From Massilia sp. KIM (GTDB lineage: Bacteria > Pseudomonadota > Gammaproteobacteria > Burkholderiales > Burkholderiaceae_D), in the NCBI RefSeq assembly GCF_002007115.1, contig NZ_MVAD01000002.1, forward strand, positions 620,001 through 684,000: a stretch of 64,000 bases of DNA. Direction: 5' to 3'. The notes below the pieces were generated by a model. That model made no database searches, was not told the DNA's origin, and was given only the letters and a program-made list of their open reading frames with translations. The translations under genes were made by a program, and so were the position numbers. Positions within the stretch are counted from its first letter, which is position 1. Every line of letters begins with the position of its first letter. Below are positions 1-8,903 of the stretch, piece after piece.

Positions 1-1169
1 GCCCGAATACCACGGCGCGCATCGCCGCCTACCACGTCGACGAGCGCAATCCCGAGAACACCCGCGTCAAACTGGAACTGATCAGCGGCGTGGCTCGCAG
101 CAAATCGGGCGATGCGGTCAAGCGCGCGCGCCAGAACTTCCGCTTCAATACGCCAGTGGCGGCGATCGGAGTACGCGGCACCGATTTCACCGTGTTTACC
201 GACCAGACCACCTCGCGTGTGTCCGTGATTTCGGGCGGCGTGGTGGTGACCGGGTTCAGCGACTCCTGCCGTCCCGAGGGCAGCGGTCCCTGCGAGGGCA
301 CGTTTAGTCGCGAGCTGTCGGCCATGCAGCGTGGCAAGATGTTGCAGATCCAGCGCGGCGCGCAGGCGCCGGTGCTGCTCAACGATACGGGCGCGATACC
401 GGGCCAGACCACGCCGGCCGGCGCGCCGGTGGTGCAGAGTGGTGCGCCCGGCCAGGGAACCGTGACGCCGGTCGAGTTGACGGTCGAGAACCGCAAGAAC
501 GAGCAGCTGGCGATCAATATTGGCACCAACCTGCCTTTGCCCTCGGGTCCCGGGCCATCCGAGCCCGTGACCCAGGTGCCGGATGAGCCGGAGCAAGAGC
601 CAGTGCCGGGCAAGCCGGATCCTGCGGTCCCGGTTCCCGACGTCAAGCAAGCCGGCATCCTCTGGGGCCGCTGGGTGCGCCTGACCGGGCCGGCGCCGGA
701 CTTCAACCTGACCCTGGAGCGTGCCAAGCACCAGCTGGTGGCGGTCAACGGCAACTTCGCGATTTTCCGGACCGCCGGCCAGGCCTATGTAACGCCCGAG
801 CGCGGCAGCGTCGGCTTTGCGTTGGCCGACAGCGAGGCCTATGTCATCACGAATTACGGCACGACCTCGTCGGCGACGGCAGCTACCCTGAGCAATGCCA
901 AACTGAACGTCGACTTCGGCACCCGCAGCTTCACGACTTCCTTCGACGCGTCGACGCGCAAGGAGAGCTTCAGCTTCGCGGGGCAGGGTGTGGTCGGAGC
1001 CGACGGCACGCTGTATGGCGACCGCGCCGACGGCCGGGCCAACTTCGTCAACGTCCAGGGCCTGCTGACCAACGACAAGGGCGGCGGCGCGTCGTACATA
1101 TTCGACGGCCAGATCGACGAACGCCGCTGGATCAACGGCGGCACTACCTGGTCGCCTATCCGGAATTGA
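1..1169 (+). CDS. FecR-domain protein, 5' end outside the window
   Basis: The frame is open from base 3 to a TGA, so the N-terminus lies outside the window; about 388 residues are visible. The segment FRFNTPVAAIGVRGTDF is the typical core of the FecR domain, a periplasmic beta-rich module. It is followed by a Pro/Glu-rich linker (around bases 540-650) and a Gly/Thr-rich C-terminal half containing VVGADGTLYGDRADG, which looks like the lipocalin-like barrel of TbpB-type surface proteins. That second assignment is inference. A strong terminator follows directly. It is the gene just upstream of the DUF4214/type I secretion locus, but nothing in the sequence proves a functional link. FecR identity is fairly secure; the role is unknown. 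Confidence 0.75.
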   Translation, partial: PNTTARIAAYHVDERNPENTRVKLELISGVARSKSGDAVKRARQNFRFNTPVAAIGVRGTDFTVFTDQTTSRVSVISGGVVVTGFSDSCRPEGSGPCEGTFSRELSAMQRGKMLQIQRGAQAPVLLNDTGAIPGQTTPAGAPVVQSGAPGQGTVTPVELTVENRKNEQLAINIGTNLPLPSGPGPSEPVTQVPDEPEQEPVPGKPDPAVPVPDVKQAGILWGRWVRLTGPAPDFNLTLERAKHQLVAVNGNFAIFRTAGQAYVTPERGSVGFALADSEAYVITNYGTTSSATAATLSNAKLNVDFGTRSFTTSFDASTRKESFSFAGQGVVGADGTLYGDRADGRANFVNVQGLLTNDKGGGASYIFDGQIDERRWINGGTTWSPIRN

Positions 1170-1190
1170 ATTCGCCAGGCGACCGCCAAA

Positions 1191-1222
1191 AAAATGCCCC
1201 GCAAAAGCGGGGCATTTTCTTT
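1191..1222 (+). terminator. Rho-independent terminator after the FecR gene
   Basis: A 12-base perfect stem (AAAATGCCCCGC pairing with GCGGGGCATTTT) closes over an AAAA loop and runs into TCTTTT. It lies about 20 bases after the FecR stop codon. The A-run before the stem means it could also work in the opposite direction. Confidence 0.9.
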
Positions 1223-1656
1223 TGGAAGAATGGCGGCTTACTAATTAATGCATAATATACAGATAAAAACCTCGCATGCACACGATATGCGGGCCGGGTG
1301 AATCCCGGCTTTATTCTTGAGCGAGGCATGCGTACAACGCTATTTTCCGGGCGAATTTGTTTCAATTTGTAAGCGCGCCCTAGCGAATGTCGATTACAAA
1401 ATCCCGACATTTCAGAGGGAAATCGTGAATGTGAATGGGCTAGCATATCCTCTCTTGCGTTCGCAACATGATTCTCTGATAATGGGCCGCCAAATTATCC
1501 GGGTGTCTGAAAGAAAGATTTTTGGAACATGTGATGACCGTCACATATTCACGAAACTCCTTCTGTCATGATGCGGAGCGTTGGGGCTGCAGAACACTTC
1601 GTGACGCTGCAAATCGACTTAAATATTGATCGAATCGATCTAATCAGGAGCTTTAA
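1223..1656. other. AT-richer leader region of the large DUF4214 gene
   Basis: No convincing gene is present. The base composition is visibly more AT-rich than the surroundings. The region holds a CRP-type operator (bases 1530-1545), a possible -10 element CATGAT at 1567-1572, and the ribosome binding site AGGAG at 1646-1650 for the downstream gene. An open frame of 84 codons (1317-1571) starts with TTG, lacks a ribosome binding site and resembles no family I know, so it is not called. Confidence 0.6.
1530..1545. promoter_or_regulatory. CRP-type operator, perfect TGTGA-N6-TCACA
   Basis: TGTGATGACCGTCACA has both consensus CRP half-sites with the standard 6-base spacer. Its centre (1537.5) lies about 30 bases before a possible -10 element CATGAT, placing it near -41, the position of class II CRP activation. 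The same motif occurs in front of the type I secretion operon. The protein that binds it is not encoded in this window. Confidence 0.75.
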
Positions 1657-3627
1657 ATGGCAACTACGTATCACAACGCAATTCAACAACTGTACGTCGC
1701 GTACTTCAACCGTCCTGCAGACCCGGCAGGCCTGGACTTCTGGGAAACCGTCCTGGAAGCCAACGGCGGCAACACCGCTGTTGTCTCGGCCGAATTCGCT
1801 AAGTCGAACGAGTACACCACCGAATACAACCAAGTGACCACCGCTGGTGTCGTCACCCAGATCTACCAAAACCTGTTCGGCCACGCTCCGGACTCGGCTG
1901 GTCTGGCATTCTGGGTCAAGGCTCTGAACGACAAGACCATGACCGTTTCGAACATGGTCACCGAAGTCGCCAAGGGCGCGCAGGGCACCGACAAAGTCGC
2001 TTTCGAAAGCAAAGTGACCGTCGCTACCGCGTTCACCAACGCACTGAACACCGACGCTGAAAAAGCTGGCTACAACCTGCCGGCCGCTCAGGAAGCCGCC
2101 AAGGAACTGCTGGCTACCATCAAGACCGCTGCTCAGGCAACCGCTGCTATCGTCCCGGCAACCCTGGACGCAAGCGTCGCTGCCGTGATCAAGGCTGGCA
2201 CCCCGTTCACCCTGGAAAGCGGCCTGGCTGCTCTGGGCGCTGCACAGGAAGCCCTGGCTGACTTCTACGACGAATTCGACACCGACGTGGACGGCGACGA
2301 CGACGTCGACGCTGACGACATCGCTCAGAACCTGGAAGATGCAGAAGACGACGTGGAAGCCCTGGTCGCTGACCCGCTGTACGGCACCACCACCAACGCT
2401 GGCGTGAAAGCTGCTCTGCTGGCAGAGCAGGAAGAGATCTACGCAACCGCCGTTGAAGATGCGCAGGACGAGCTGGCTGACGCACAGGAAGCCGTGGAAG
2501 AAGTCGACGGCCTGGCTGACGCAATCGCTGCCTTCACCTCGGCAACCGAAGCATCGGAAGAAGCCGCAGAAGCAGAAACCGACGCCGACATCGCTCACAA
2601 CGCTGCTCTGACCACCTTCGCTGGCTACAACGTCGAGTCGTTCAATGGCACCTTCGGTGACGACGACTACGAAATCGTGGTTGACGGCGACGTCGTTGCC
2701 GTGATGGATGACGGCGAACTGGTCCTGGCTGACGACGTGGATGCCGCTGACTACCGCGGTCTGGCCGCTGTCATCACCGCTGCCAACGCACTGCTGGCTG
2801 CTCAGGCTGACGCCGCAGCTGCTGCTGAAGCGGCAGAGTTCGCTCAGCTGCAAGTTGAACTGCTGGATCACTCGGTCACCCTGGCTGGTGCATTCACCTT
2901 CAACGAGACCGAGCCGGAAGACGAAGACGCGCCGACCTACGACGAAGTCCTGGACGAGCTGAGCGCCCTGACCGCCGAAGCCCTGACCGCTCGCGCCGCT
3001 GCTGACGCTGCTCCGACCGATCTGGCTCTGGAAGCTGCTGCTGTGGCCGCTGAAGACGCAGTTGTTGACTTCCGCGCCGAAATCACCGCCTTCCTGGGCG
3101 CCAACGACACCGATCTGGCTGACGCTGTGACCGCTGCTAACGATGCGATCGAAGCAGCTCAGGAAGACGTGGACGCCCTGGCTGACGCCATCGAAGCCCT
3201 GGAAGAAGCGCAAGCCCTGGCTGACCAGGAAGAAGCGCTGGTCGACGCAATCACCGCTGCTCAGGACGAGTTCAAGACCAACGACTACGCTGCTCCGAAG
3301 ATGCTGGGCGCTAGCGCCTTCGGCACCTCGGCTGCTGACATCTTCGTGGTGGACGGCGCGAACTCGACCATCACCAGCTTCGGCCGCTCGGGCGACGACG
3401 TGCTGTACATCGGCGAAGGCTTCAAGCTGAACGAAACCGGCGACCTGAAGAAGGGCGACAACGCCGCTCTGGAAGTGTTCTTTGTCCAGTCGGGCAGCAA
3501 CACCGTCGTGACCATCGAAACCGTCGCATTCGGCTCGAACTCGGCTGACGCTGAGATCAAGATCACCCTGACCGGTGTCGACGCTGACGACCTGACCTTC
3601 AACAACGGCATCATCACCCTGGGCTAA
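1657..3627 (+). CDS. Large acidic DUF4214 protein, probable type I secretion substrate
   Basis: The 656-residue product starts MATTYHNAIQQLYVAYF, after AGGAG seven bases upstream. Residues 1-140 hold two DUF4214-type repeats (YVAYFNRPADPAGLDFW, then IYQNLFGHAPDSAGLAFW). Residues 210-222 form a dockerin/EF-hand-like loop, DVDGDDDVDADDI. Residues 220-540 are Ala/Asp/Glu-rich and likely helical. The last 110 residues are beta-type with SGDDVLYIG, like C-terminal targeting regions of type I secretion substrates. There is no N-terminal signal peptide and no cysteine. Codon choice leans to GCT and GAA, unlike the GCC/GCG-rich neighbours, suggesting high expression. The exporter genes follow immediately. 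A surface-layer or adhesive role is possible but unproven. Confidence 0.85.
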   Translation: MATTYHNAIQQLYVAYFNRPADPAGLDFWETVLEANGGNTAVVSAEFAKSNEYTTEYNQVTTAGVVTQIYQNLFGHAPDSAGLAFWVKALNDKTMTVSNMVTEVAKGAQGTDKVAFESKVTVATAFTNALNTDAEKAGYNLPAAQEAAKELLATIKTAAQATAAIVPATLDASVAAVIKAGTPFTLESGLAALGAAQEALADFYDEFDTDVDGDDDVDADDIAQNLEDAEDDVEALVADPLYGTTTNAGVKAALLAEQEEIYATAVEDAQDELADAQEAVEEVDGLADAIAAFTSATEASEEAAEAETDADIAHNAALTTFAGYNVESFNGTFGDDDYEIVVDGDVVAVMDDGELVLADDVDAADYRGLAAVITAANALLAAQADAAAAAEAAEFAQLQVELLDHSVTLAGAFTFNETEPEDEDAPTYDEVLDELSALTAEALTARAAADAAPTDLALEAAAVAAEDAVVDFRAEITAFLGANDTDLADAVTAANDAIEAAQEDVDALADAIEALEEAQALADQEEALVDAITAAQDEFKTNDYAAPKMLGASAFGTSAADIFVVDGANSTITSFGRSGDDVLYIGEGFKLNETGDLKKGDNAALEVFFVQSGSNTVVTIETVAFGSNSADAEIKITLTGVDADDLTFNNGIITLG

Positions 3628-3664
3628 TGTGAAGTGTGTGGCCGGCTTGCCGGCCACTCGTCAG

Positions 3665-3697
3665 AAACCCCACAACTTCGGTTGTGGGGTTTTTTTT
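3665..3697 (+). terminator. Terminator with TTCG loop after the large DUF4214 gene
   Basis: AAACCCCACAAC pairs perfectly with GTTGTGGGGTTT across a stable TTCG tetraloop and runs into an uninterrupted T-run. It separates the cargo transcript from the exporter operon, which has its own promoter just downstream. Confidence 0.95.
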
Positions 3698-3711
3698 GTG
3701 GCTTGGGTGCA

Positions 3712-3757
3712 AAATTTGTGATGCACATCACAAATTTCGCGGGTTTTCCGTCATAAT
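3712..3757 (+). promoter_or_regulatory. CRP-type operator plus -10 element of the secretion operon
   Basis: Bases 3712-3737 form a 26-base palindrome, perfect except for the two central bases, with TGTGA-N6-TCACA at 3717-3732 flanked by AAATT and AATTT. CATAAT at 3752-3757 is a plausible -10 element. The operator centre is then near -40 to -41, as in class II CRP-activated promoters. It matches the site in front of the large DUF4214 gene. Confidence 0.8.
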
Positions 3758-3835
3758 ACACAGCCGCGTCCGTCTATTGGGCGGGCGGTGGCGTTTCGCG
3801 GCACGCCCTGGCTTTGCCGCCACCCGCACATCCAC

Positions 3836-5635
3836 ATGAAAAATAAATTCCTCAAACCGAAGAACGAAATCGAACAGGCGCTTCAGATCTTCAAGCGCAC
3901 CTTCATCACGGTCGGAGTCTTCAGCGCCATCACCAACTTGCTGGCGCTCGTGCCCTCGCTGTACATGATGCAGGTCTATGACCGCGTCCTGGCCAGCCGC
4001 AACGAACTCACCCTCGTCATGCTGACCGTCCTGATGCTGGGCGCCTATCTGCTGCTGGCCGGCCTGGAGCTGATCCGCTCCTTCGTGCTGGTGCGCGTCG
4101 GCGCCCGTTTCGACATGCAGATGAACAAGCGCGTCTACACCGCGGCCTTCGAACAGAACCTGAAGCAGTCGGGCGCCAACGCCGGCCAGGCCCTGTCCGA
4201 CCTCACCAACGTGCGCCAATTCCTCACCGGCAGCGCGCTGTTCGCCTTCTTCGACGCGCCCTGGTTCCCGATCTACCTGCTGGTGATCTTCCTGTTCCAG
4301 CCGGTCCTGGGTGTGCTGGCCCTGGTCGGCACCGTGATCCTGGTGGTGCTGGCGGTGACCAACGAACGCATCACCCGCAAGCCGCTGGGCGAAGCCAACT
4401 CGATGGCGATCGAGGCCAATACCCTCGCCACCAACAACCTGCGCAACGCCGAAGTCATCGAATCGATGGGCATGCTGCCCAACCTGATGCGCCGCTGGTT
4501 CAAGCTGCACAGCAAGTTCCTCAACCTGCAGGCCGACGCCAGCCACAAGGCCGGCATCGTGTCCTCGGCCACCAAGTTCGTGCAGCTTTCGCTGCAATCG
4601 CTGGTGCTGGGTCTGGGTGCCGTGCTCGTCATTGAAGGCAAGATGTCCGGCGGTATGATGATCGCGGCCTCGATTCTGGTCGGCCGCGCCATGCAGCCGG
4701 TGCAGCAGGTGATCGGCGTCTGGAAGAGCGTCAGCAGCACCCGCAGCGCCTACGAGCGCCTGACGACCCTGCTGGAAGCGAACCCGGCGCGCGAGGCCGG
4801 CATGGCCCTGCCCAAGCCGAGCGGCGCCCTGATCGTGGACGGCGTCACGGCCGCGCCGCCGAACGTCAAGAACCCGGTGGTGCGCAACGTCAGCTTCGCC
4901 ATCGCGCCCGGCGACGTGCTGGGCATCATCGGCCCCAGCGGCTCGGGCAAGTCGACCCTGGCGCGCCTGTTGATCGGCGTCTGGCCGGCGATGATGGGCA
5001 AGGTGCGCCTGGACGGCGCGGACATCTACCACTGGAACAAGAGCGAGCTCGGCCCCCACCTGGGCTACCTGCCGCAGGACATCGAACTGTTCGCCGGCAC
5101 CATTGCCGAGAACATCGCCCGCTTCGGCGACGTCGATGCCGAGCAGGTGGTGCTGGCGGCCAAGCGCGCCGGCGTGCACGACATGATCCTGCACATGCCG
5201 GACGGCTATGACACCCGCCTGGGCGATGGCGGCGCCGGCCTGTCCGGCGGCCAGAAGCAACGCCTGGGCCTGGCGCGCGCCATGTATGGCGACCCTGCGC
5301 TGCTGGTGCTCGACGAACCGAACTCGAATCTCGACGACGCGGGCGAGGCGGCCCTGGTGCAGGCGGTGAAGGACCTGCGTGAACGCGGCAAGACCATCGT
5401 CCTGATCACCCACCGCACCAGCGCGATCGGCATCACCAGCAAACTGCTGCTGATGCGCGATGGCCAGGTGGGCATGTTCGGGCCGACCGCCAAGGTGCTC
5501 GAGGCGCTCAACGAAGCCAATCAAAAACAGTTGCAGGCCCAGAAGGCCGCGCAGAAGGCGGCCGCCGCGGCGGCCGGCGGCGCGGCCCCAGGGCAGGAAC
5601 GCGGCGCGGCCGCGGTGTCGGAGCAGGGGAAATAA
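3836..5635 (+). CDS. Type I secretion ABC transporter (PrtD/LapB-like permease-ATPase)
   Basis: This inner-membrane exporter of 599 residues powers one-step secretion through the envelope. The N-terminal half is a membrane domain that opens with helices in LLALVPSLYMMQVYDRVL, a hallmark of this family. The C-terminal ATPase has Walker A GPSGSGKST, signature LSGGQKQRLGLARAM and Walker B LLVLDEPNSNLD; the EPNSNLD form is usual in PrtD-type exporters. It has no C39 peptidase domain, so it should not cleave leader peptides. I chose MKNKF because the family starts there; an upstream GTG (3788) would add 16 residues, and neither start has a clear ribosome binding site. The tail is Ala/Gln-rich. Its stop overlaps the adaptor start by one base. 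Confidence 0.93.
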   Translation: MKNKFLKPKNEIEQALQIFKRTFITVGVFSAITNLLALVPSLYMMQVYDRVLASRNELTLVMLTVLMLGAYLLLAGLELIRSFVLVRVGARFDMQMNKRVYTAAFEQNLKQSGANAGQALSDLTNVRQFLTGSALFAFFDAPWFPIYLLVIFLFQPVLGVLALVGTVILVVLAVTNERITRKPLGEANSMAIEANTLATNNLRNAEVIESMGMLPNLMRRWFKLHSKFLNLQADASHKAGIVSSATKFVQLSLQSLVLGLGAVLVIEGKMSGGMMIAASILVGRAMQPVQQVIGVWKSVSSTRSAYERLTTLLEANPAREAGMALPKPSGALIVDGVTAAPPNVKNPVVRNVSFAIAPGDVLGIIGPSGSGKSTLARLLIGVWPAMMGKVRLDGADIYHWNKSELGPHLGYLPQDIELFAGTIAENIARFGDVDAEQVVLAAKRAGVHDMILHMPDGYDTRLGDGGAGLSGGQKQRLGLARAMYGDPALLVLDEPNSNLDDAGEAALVQAVKDLRERGKTIVLITHRTSAIGITSKLLLMRDGQVGMFGPTAKVLEALNEANQKQLQAQKAAQKAAAAAAGGAAPGQERGAAAVSEQGK

Positions 5636-6993
5636 TGAAGCTAGTGAAGAAGGACAACGCGACCTCCGAGGTGCTGGCGCATCCGGTCGAGCCACTCGAG
5701 GTCGATACTGATGCCAGCAAGTGGAGCCGGCTCGGCTGGCTGGTGGTGCTGGTCGGTTTCGGTGGTTTCATGCTGTGGGCGCTGCTGGCGCCGCTCGACA
5801 AGGGTGTGCCGATGAGCGGCACCGTGGCCAAGCAGTCGAACCGGCAGGCGGTGCAGCACCAGAGCGGCGGCACGGTCCAGGAAATCCTGGTGCGCGACGG
5901 CGACCACGTCGAAGCCGGCCAGGTCGTGGCGCGCATGAATTCGGTCGTCGCCAAGTCGAACGTCGAGGTCACCGACGCCCAGTACCTGTCGGCCCTGGCC
6001 AACCTGGCGCGCCTGAGCGCCGAGCGCGACGGCAAAAAGACCATCGTCTTCCCGCCCGAGCTCGAACAGCGCCGCAGCGAACCGCGTGTCGCCGAGCTGA
6101 TCGCCCAGCAGAACCAGTTGCTGATGTCGCGCCAGAACGCGCTGCAGAGCGAACTGGCCGCCTCGGACGAGAGCATCGCCGGCCTCAAGCTGCAGATCCA
6201 GGGCCTGCAGGAATCGCGCGACAGCAAGAAGGAACAGGTCACCATGCTCAAGGAACAGCTGGGCGGCATGCGCGACCTGGCCAAGGAAGGCTATGTGGCG
6301 CGCAACCGGCTGCTCGACCTGGAGCGCACCTACGCCCAGTTGAACGGCTCGATCTCGGAAGACATCGGCAACATCGGCCGCTCGCAGCGCCAGGTCATCG
6401 AACTGACCCTGCGCAAGTCGCAGCGCGTGCAGGAATACCAGAAGGAAGTGCGGACCCAGATGACCGAGTTCCAGCGCGAGGCCGACGCCCAGCACGCGCG
6501 CCTGGTGGCCCAGCGCTTCGAATTGGCGAACGTCGACGTCAAGGCGCCGGCCAGCGGCACCGTGGTGGGGCTGGCCGTGTTCACCAACGGCGGCGTGATC
6601 CCGTCGGGCTTTCGCATGATGGACATCGTCCCGAAGGGCGACCCGCTGATCGTCGAAGGGCAGCTGCCGGTGAACCTGGTCGACAAGGTGCATGCGGGCC
6701 TGCCGGTCGAGCTGATCTTCTCGGCCTTCAACCAGACCAAGACGCCGCATATCCCGGGCGAGGTGGTCACCGTGGCGGCCGACCGGACAGTCGATGAGCG
6801 CACCGGCACGCCCTATTACGTGGTACGTGTGAAGGTGTCCGAAGCGGGCGCGCGCGAGGTGGCCAAGCACAAGCTCGACATCCGTCCGGGCATGCCGGTG
6901 GAGCTGTTCGTCAAGACCGGCGAGCGCACCATGATGAACTACCTGCTGCGTCCGATCTTGGACCGCGTGCAGGCGGCGATGGGAGGAGACTGA
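5635..6993 (+). CDS. Type I secretion periplasmic adaptor (HlyD family)
   Basis: This 452-residue membrane fusion protein links the ABC exporter to the outer-membrane channel. It has a cytoplasmic N-terminus, one membrane helix (about residues 33-53), a lipoyl-like half motif QHQSGGTVQEILVRDGD, a long coiled coil (about 95-280), and the second lipoyl half with VKAPASGTVVGL. It is in the same operon, with one-base overlaps on both sides (TAATG and TGATG). Length and domain order fit the HlyD/PrtE family. Confidence 0.93.
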   Translation: MKLVKKDNATSEVLAHPVEPLEVDTDASKWSRLGWLVVLVGFGGFMLWALLAPLDKGVPMSGTVAKQSNRQAVQHQSGGTVQEILVRDGDHVEAGQVVARMNSVVAKSNVEVTDAQYLSALANLARLSAERDGKKTIVFPPELEQRRSEPRVAELIAQQNQLLMSRQNALQSELAASDESIAGLKLQIQGLQESRDSKKEQVTMLKEQLGGMRDLAKEGYVARNRLLDLERTYAQLNGSISEDIGNIGRSQRQVIELTLRKSQRVQEYQKEVRTQMTEFQREADAQHARLVAQRFELANVDVKAPASGTVVGLAVFTNGGVIPSGFRMMDIVPKGDPLIVEGQLPVNLVDKVHAGLPVELIFSAFNQTKTPHIPGEVVTVAADRTVDERTGTPYYVVRVKVSEAGAREVAKHKLDIRPGMPVELFVKTGERTMMNYLLRPILDRVQAAMGGD

Positions 6994-8345
6994 TGCGGGC
7001 ACGGATTCCCCTGCGCGCGGCGCTCGGCGCCGCCATCGGACTCGCGTTCGCGCTGCCGGCCCAGGCGCTGTCGCTGCAACAGGCCTATGAAGCGGCGCTG
7101 CGCAACGACCCGACCTACCGCATGCGGATCGAGGAAAACATGGCCAGCAAGGAGCAGGCCATCGTGGCCCGCGCCGGGTTGCTGCCGAACGTCTCGGCCA
7201 GCCATTCGTTCAGCCGCAACGTGGCCGACCAGGAAACGCAGCGCGCCGGACCGATTCCGGGCTCCATCGTCACCCAGACCACGCACCCGCGCTATCTCAG
7301 CCGCTCGACCACGGTGCAACTGCGCCAGCCGATCCTGAACCTCGACGCCTATTACCGCTACCGCCAGGGCAAGGTCCAGGCGCAGCAGAGCGGCGAGGCC
7401 CTGGAGGCCGGCACCGACGAGGTGGCGCTGCGCGTGGCGCGCGCCTACATGGACGTGCTGTTCGCCCAGGACCAGGTGGCCCTCTCGCGCGTGCAACGCG
7501 ACATGTACAGGGAGCACAGGGCGGTCAACCAGCGCCTGTTCGAGAAAGGCGAGGGCACCCGCACCGACATGCTCGAGACCCAGGCCCGCTACGACCTGGC
7601 CGAGGCCCAGCTGATCGAAGCCGAGGACAACCTGGTTGCCGCGCGCGACACCTTGCAGGGCGTGATTGGCATGGATCCGGGCAACCTCGACCAACTGGGC
7701 GAGAACTTCCGCCCGCTCGATCTGAGCCCGGGCTCCTTCGAGGAATGGGAAAAGCTGGCGCTGGAGCGTAACAACACCCTTGCCGCCTCGCGCCTGGCGG
7801 TCGAGAACGCGCGCCTGGAAATCGGGCGCAACCGGGCCGGCCATGCGCCCCGGCTCGACTTCATCGCCTCCTATAACAAGGGCGACAACGAATCGCTGAA
7901 CCAGTTCGGCACGGTGTCGACCAATCGCCAGCTGGGCGTGCAACTGAACGTGCCGATCTACTCCGGCGGCGCGATCAACGCCTCGACCCGCCAGGCCGCC
8001 GCGACCTATGCGCGCGCCCAGGCCGAGCGCGACGTGCGCACCAACGACGTGCTGGTCGAGCTGCGCAAGGCGCACAGCATCGTGCAAAGCAGTTCGCGCA
8101 AGATCGACGCCCTGGTCAAGGCGGTGGAGTCGGCCAAGCTCCTGATGACGGCGACCGAACAGAGCATCAAGGGCGGCGTGCGCATCAACCTCGACCTGCT
8201 CAATGCCCAGGACCAGCTGTTCACCGCGCAGCGCGACCTGGCCCAGGCGCGCTACGGCTACCTGATCGGCGTGCTGCGCCTGCGTGCTGCAGCCGGCATG
8301 CTGGACGAAAGCGTCGTGCGCCAGGTGGCCGCCTACTTCCGCTGA
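6993..8345 (+). CDS. TolC-family outer-membrane channel of the type I system
   Basis: This 450-residue protein has a signal peptide (cleavage probably after LPAQA, residue 25) followed by LSLQQAYEAALRNDPTYR, the typical start of TolC-family type I secretion channels. The remainder is the helical, repeat-built TolC fold, ending in LRAAAGMLDESVVRQV. A strong GGAGGAG sits before the ATG, which overlaps the adaptor stop. With the two upstream genes it makes a complete secretion apparatus that does not rely on a housekeeping TolC. Confidence 0.92.
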   Translation: MRARIPLRAALGAAIGLAFALPAQALSLQQAYEAALRNDPTYRMRIEENMASKEQAIVARAGLLPNVSASHSFSRNVADQETQRAGPIPGSIVTQTTHPRYLSRSTTVQLRQPILNLDAYYRYRQGKVQAQQSGEALEAGTDEVALRVARAYMDVLFAQDQVALSRVQRDMYREHRAVNQRLFEKGEGTRTDMLETQARYDLAEAQLIEAEDNLVAARDTLQGVIGMDPGNLDQLGENFRPLDLSPGSFEEWEKLALERNNTLAASRLAVENARLEIGRNRAGHAPRLDFIASYNKGDNESLNQFGTVSTNRQLGVQLNVPIYSGGAINASTRQAAATYARAQAERDVRTNDVLVELRKAHSIVQSSSRKIDALVKAVESAKLLMTATEQSIKGGVRINLDLLNAQDQLFTAQRDLAQARYGYLIGVLRLRAAAGMLDESVVRQVAAYFR

Positions 8346-8903
8346 GCGGAGCCCGGTCAGCGCAGCCGGCTTTCTTCCGCCGCTATCTCAGACTACCCGG
8401 AGTCGCCTTCCGCGACTTTGGGTGTCGCCACGCCTAAGGCTTGAACCTCGCCTGGCGCCACTTTTCTACCTCTTCCCCGGCCTTTGTCTCCGCCTCCGCG
8501 GTGATCCAGGTTTGTCAGCGTTTCGACAGCTCTACTAGAACCAGGGTCCCCGCCTTCGAAAGGAGTCGTTTCCGGCATTGCCGGAAGCGACGATCTTGCG
8601 CGCGTAGCGATGAGTCCGCTTTCGGATTATCGAAAAGATGACTGGCGGCAAAGCTCTCTGTGCGATTTTCGTCGTTTTCTCATCTCCGCTGCCCATTTCC
8701 ATCGCCATTTCAATTCATCGGTGAAGCACTTAACAGTCGTAACGGATGAGTCTCCATTAGCTTGTCAGAAGCCGTACTCAGGGACGATCGAATTCCTATA
8801 GGTAATTGATTTCATTGAGGAAATTTGTTGCGGACTGCTCACTGTCGAGCGCCGCCGATTTCCTCGACCCTGTACTTTTTGAACAAATTATATGGAGGCC
8901 AAG
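8346..8903. other. Non-coding stretch before the small DUF4214 gene
   Basis: No supported gene. The last 250 bases are more AT-rich than the surroundings and probably hold the promoter of the following gene, although no clear -35/-10 pair stands out. An inverted repeat lies at 8565-8591. Short open frames here lack ribosome binding sites. No CRP-type site like the ones at 1530 and 3717 was seen. Confidence 0.5.
8565..8591. repeat. Inverted repeat in the non-coding stretch after the TolC gene
   Basis: GTCGTTTCCGGCA and TGCCGGAAGCGAC pair at 12 of 13 positions around a single central base. No T-run follows, so it is either an operator-like palindrome or an RNA hairpin rather than a standard terminator. 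Confidence 0.55.

Noticed and set aside
1317..1571. 84-codon frame upstream of the DUF4214 gene
   Set aside because: TTG start, no ribosome binding site, overlaps the CRP-type operator and the probable promoter, and resembles no family.
1549..3657. 702-residue minus-strand protein opposite the large DUF4214 gene
   Set aside because: It mirrors the Ala/Glu/Asp-rich sense protein as Ser/Gly/Val-rich low complexity, and has no ribosome binding site or recognised domain.
8441..8801. Two short frames (66 and 63 codons) before the small DUF4214 gene
   Set aside because: No ribosome binding sites and Ser/Arg-rich translations without motifs; they cover the probable promoter region.
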